DNA of 32,951 nt from the NCBI GenBank assembly GCA_951812615.1, contig CATOSU010000011.1, positions 1 to 32,951 of the forward strand, written 5' to 3'. The translations under genes were made by a program, and so were the position numbers. Under the pieces are notes generated by a model. That model was not told the origin of the DNA. It searched no databases and saw nothing but the letters and a program-made list of their open reading frames with translations. Source of the stretch: an uncultured Paracoccaceae bacterium. Lineage in GTDB: Bacteria > Pseudomonadota > Alphaproteobacteria > Rhodobacterales > Rhodobacteraceae. Numbering within the stretch: position 1 is the first letter of the stretch; each line of letters opens with the position of its first letter. Positions 32,355-32,951 of this stretch are shown here, piece by piece.

Positions 32355-32951
32355 ATGGGCGACTTTCCATATACTCAGATCTTCACGTTTGACGCCGCCG
32401 GGGATTTCGTTTCGTCGGTTGATACTGCATCAAATTGGCCGGATTGGGACGACGACGATGTGTACGAACCCGGTGATGACGGATTGACGACAGGTCCCTA
32501 CCTTGGAACCACGACGATCAACGGTGTATTGTGCCCTGTGTTCCAATCGGGTGCCAACCCGCTATGGGTAGCGGTGATCTACCCGGGACCGTTCATCGAT
32601 ACGGTGTCCAGCCCGCCGGCCTACGGCGGGCTGACCGTAGAGAACTTCGTTTTCTGTTTTGCCGCGGGTACAAAAATCGCCACTCCGCAAGACCCCGTCG
32701 CAGTCGAACGGCTGGTCATCGGAGACCTAGTGGCGACGGCGGATGGCCGCATCGTTCCAGTCAAATGGATCGGACACCAGACCATCGACCCCCGCTTCGG
32801 CCCCGCCGAACGCCTGCATCCCATCTGCATCGCCGCCAGTGCCCTTGGCCCCGACCTGCCGCATAGTGACCTCACCGTCACCGCCGACCATGCCCTGCTG
32901 ATCGACAATGTCCTCTGCCATGCCAGCGCGCTGGACAACGGCACCAGCATT
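32355..32951 (+). CDS. Hint-domain (Hint_2) protein, 3'-truncated by window edge
   Basis: An ATG at 32355 opens a frame that has no stop before the window end (199 residues seen). Residues 1-100 are an acidic, aspartate-rich N-terminal domain (SNWPDWDDDDVYEPGDDG) with no signal peptide. From residue 101 begins a Hint fold: the cysteine of CFAAGTKIATPQ is the expected self-splicing nucleophile, followed by VAVERLVIGDLVATADGR, VKWIGHQTI and the block with TADHALLI, whose histidine matches the TxxH motif. Rhodobacterales carry many such Hint_2 proteins; their role is poorly understood, though self-cleavage of secreted proteins is suspected. The start is the first ATG in a clean frame. Confidence 0.82.
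   Translation, partial: MGDFPYTQIFTFDAAGDFVSSVDTASNWPDWDDDDVYEPGDDGLTTGPYLGTTTINGVLCPVFQSGANPLWVAVIYPGPFIDTVSSPPAYGGLTVENFVFCFAAGTKIATPQDPVAVERLVIGDLVATADGRIVPVKWIGHQTIDPRFGPAERLHPICIAASALGPDLPHSDLTVTADHALLIDNVLCHASALDNGTSI

Noticed and set aside
1-32951. CRISPR arrays, tRNA or rRNA genes
   Set aside because: No regularly spaced repeats, no cloverleaf with a TTCGA loop outside coding sequence, and no rRNA-like blocks were seen by eye; a covariance-model search would be decisive.

Overview
The window is GC-rich alphaproteobacterial DNA. Its protein families (Liv-type amino-acid uptake operon, DUF1223 protein, Hint_2 protein, fused 2-oxoacid dehydrogenase E1 next to an ACP malonyltransferase-like gene, DUF692/DUF2063 cassette) suggest Rhodobacterales, probably the Roseobacter group. 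This placement comes from gene content and codon style; no rRNA marker is present. I saw no rRNA, tRNA or CRISPR array.

Region 1 (1-5848) is a piece of a Mu-like transposable prophage: small terminase (cut by the window edge), large terminase, DUF935 portal, and an F/MuF head protein whose C-terminal extension carries an HExxH zincin motif, followed by a small orphan gene. Capsid, protease and tail genes are absent, and the element appears to end inside a host flavoprotein gene, so it looks deleted and defective.

Region 2 (5842-8807, minus strand) is a four-gene host operon: lipoprotein alpha/beta hydrolase, creatininase-family amidohydrolase, YrdB-like membrane protein, and the geranylgeranyl-reductase-like gene cut in half by the prophage end. 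thrS follows on the plus strand (8995-10974).

Region 3 (11100-13781) is a bufferin-type RiPP cassette: a four-cysteine DUF2282 precursor, a DUF692/MNIO maturase, a DUF2063 partner and a DoxX membrane protein. Notable RNA hairpins lie before and after the precursor gene.

Region 4 (13915-18806) is a complete branched-chain/polar amino-acid ABC importer (SBP, LivH, LivM, LivG, LivF). It has a candidate operator upstream and an attenuator-like hairpin after the SBP gene. A small two-helix membrane protein, a 28-bp palindrome and a flavodoxin-like gene follow.

Region 5 (19773-23203) holds two apparently identical IS630-family copies in direct orientation, 2374 bp apart, flanking a single MFS transporter gene. 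Each transposase needs a -1 frameshift at an A7 tract. The second copy landed in the MFS stop codon and rebuilt it.

Region 6 (23271-28279) is a plus-strand cluster: fused E1 alpha/beta dehydrogenase, malonyltransferase-like gene broken by one amber codon, EamA exporter, and an LpxL-like acyltransferase lacking the usual acidic residue of its HX4D/E motif. A minus-strand DUF1223 secreted protein, acnA with a strong terminator, and the 5' part of a Hint-domain protein complete the window.
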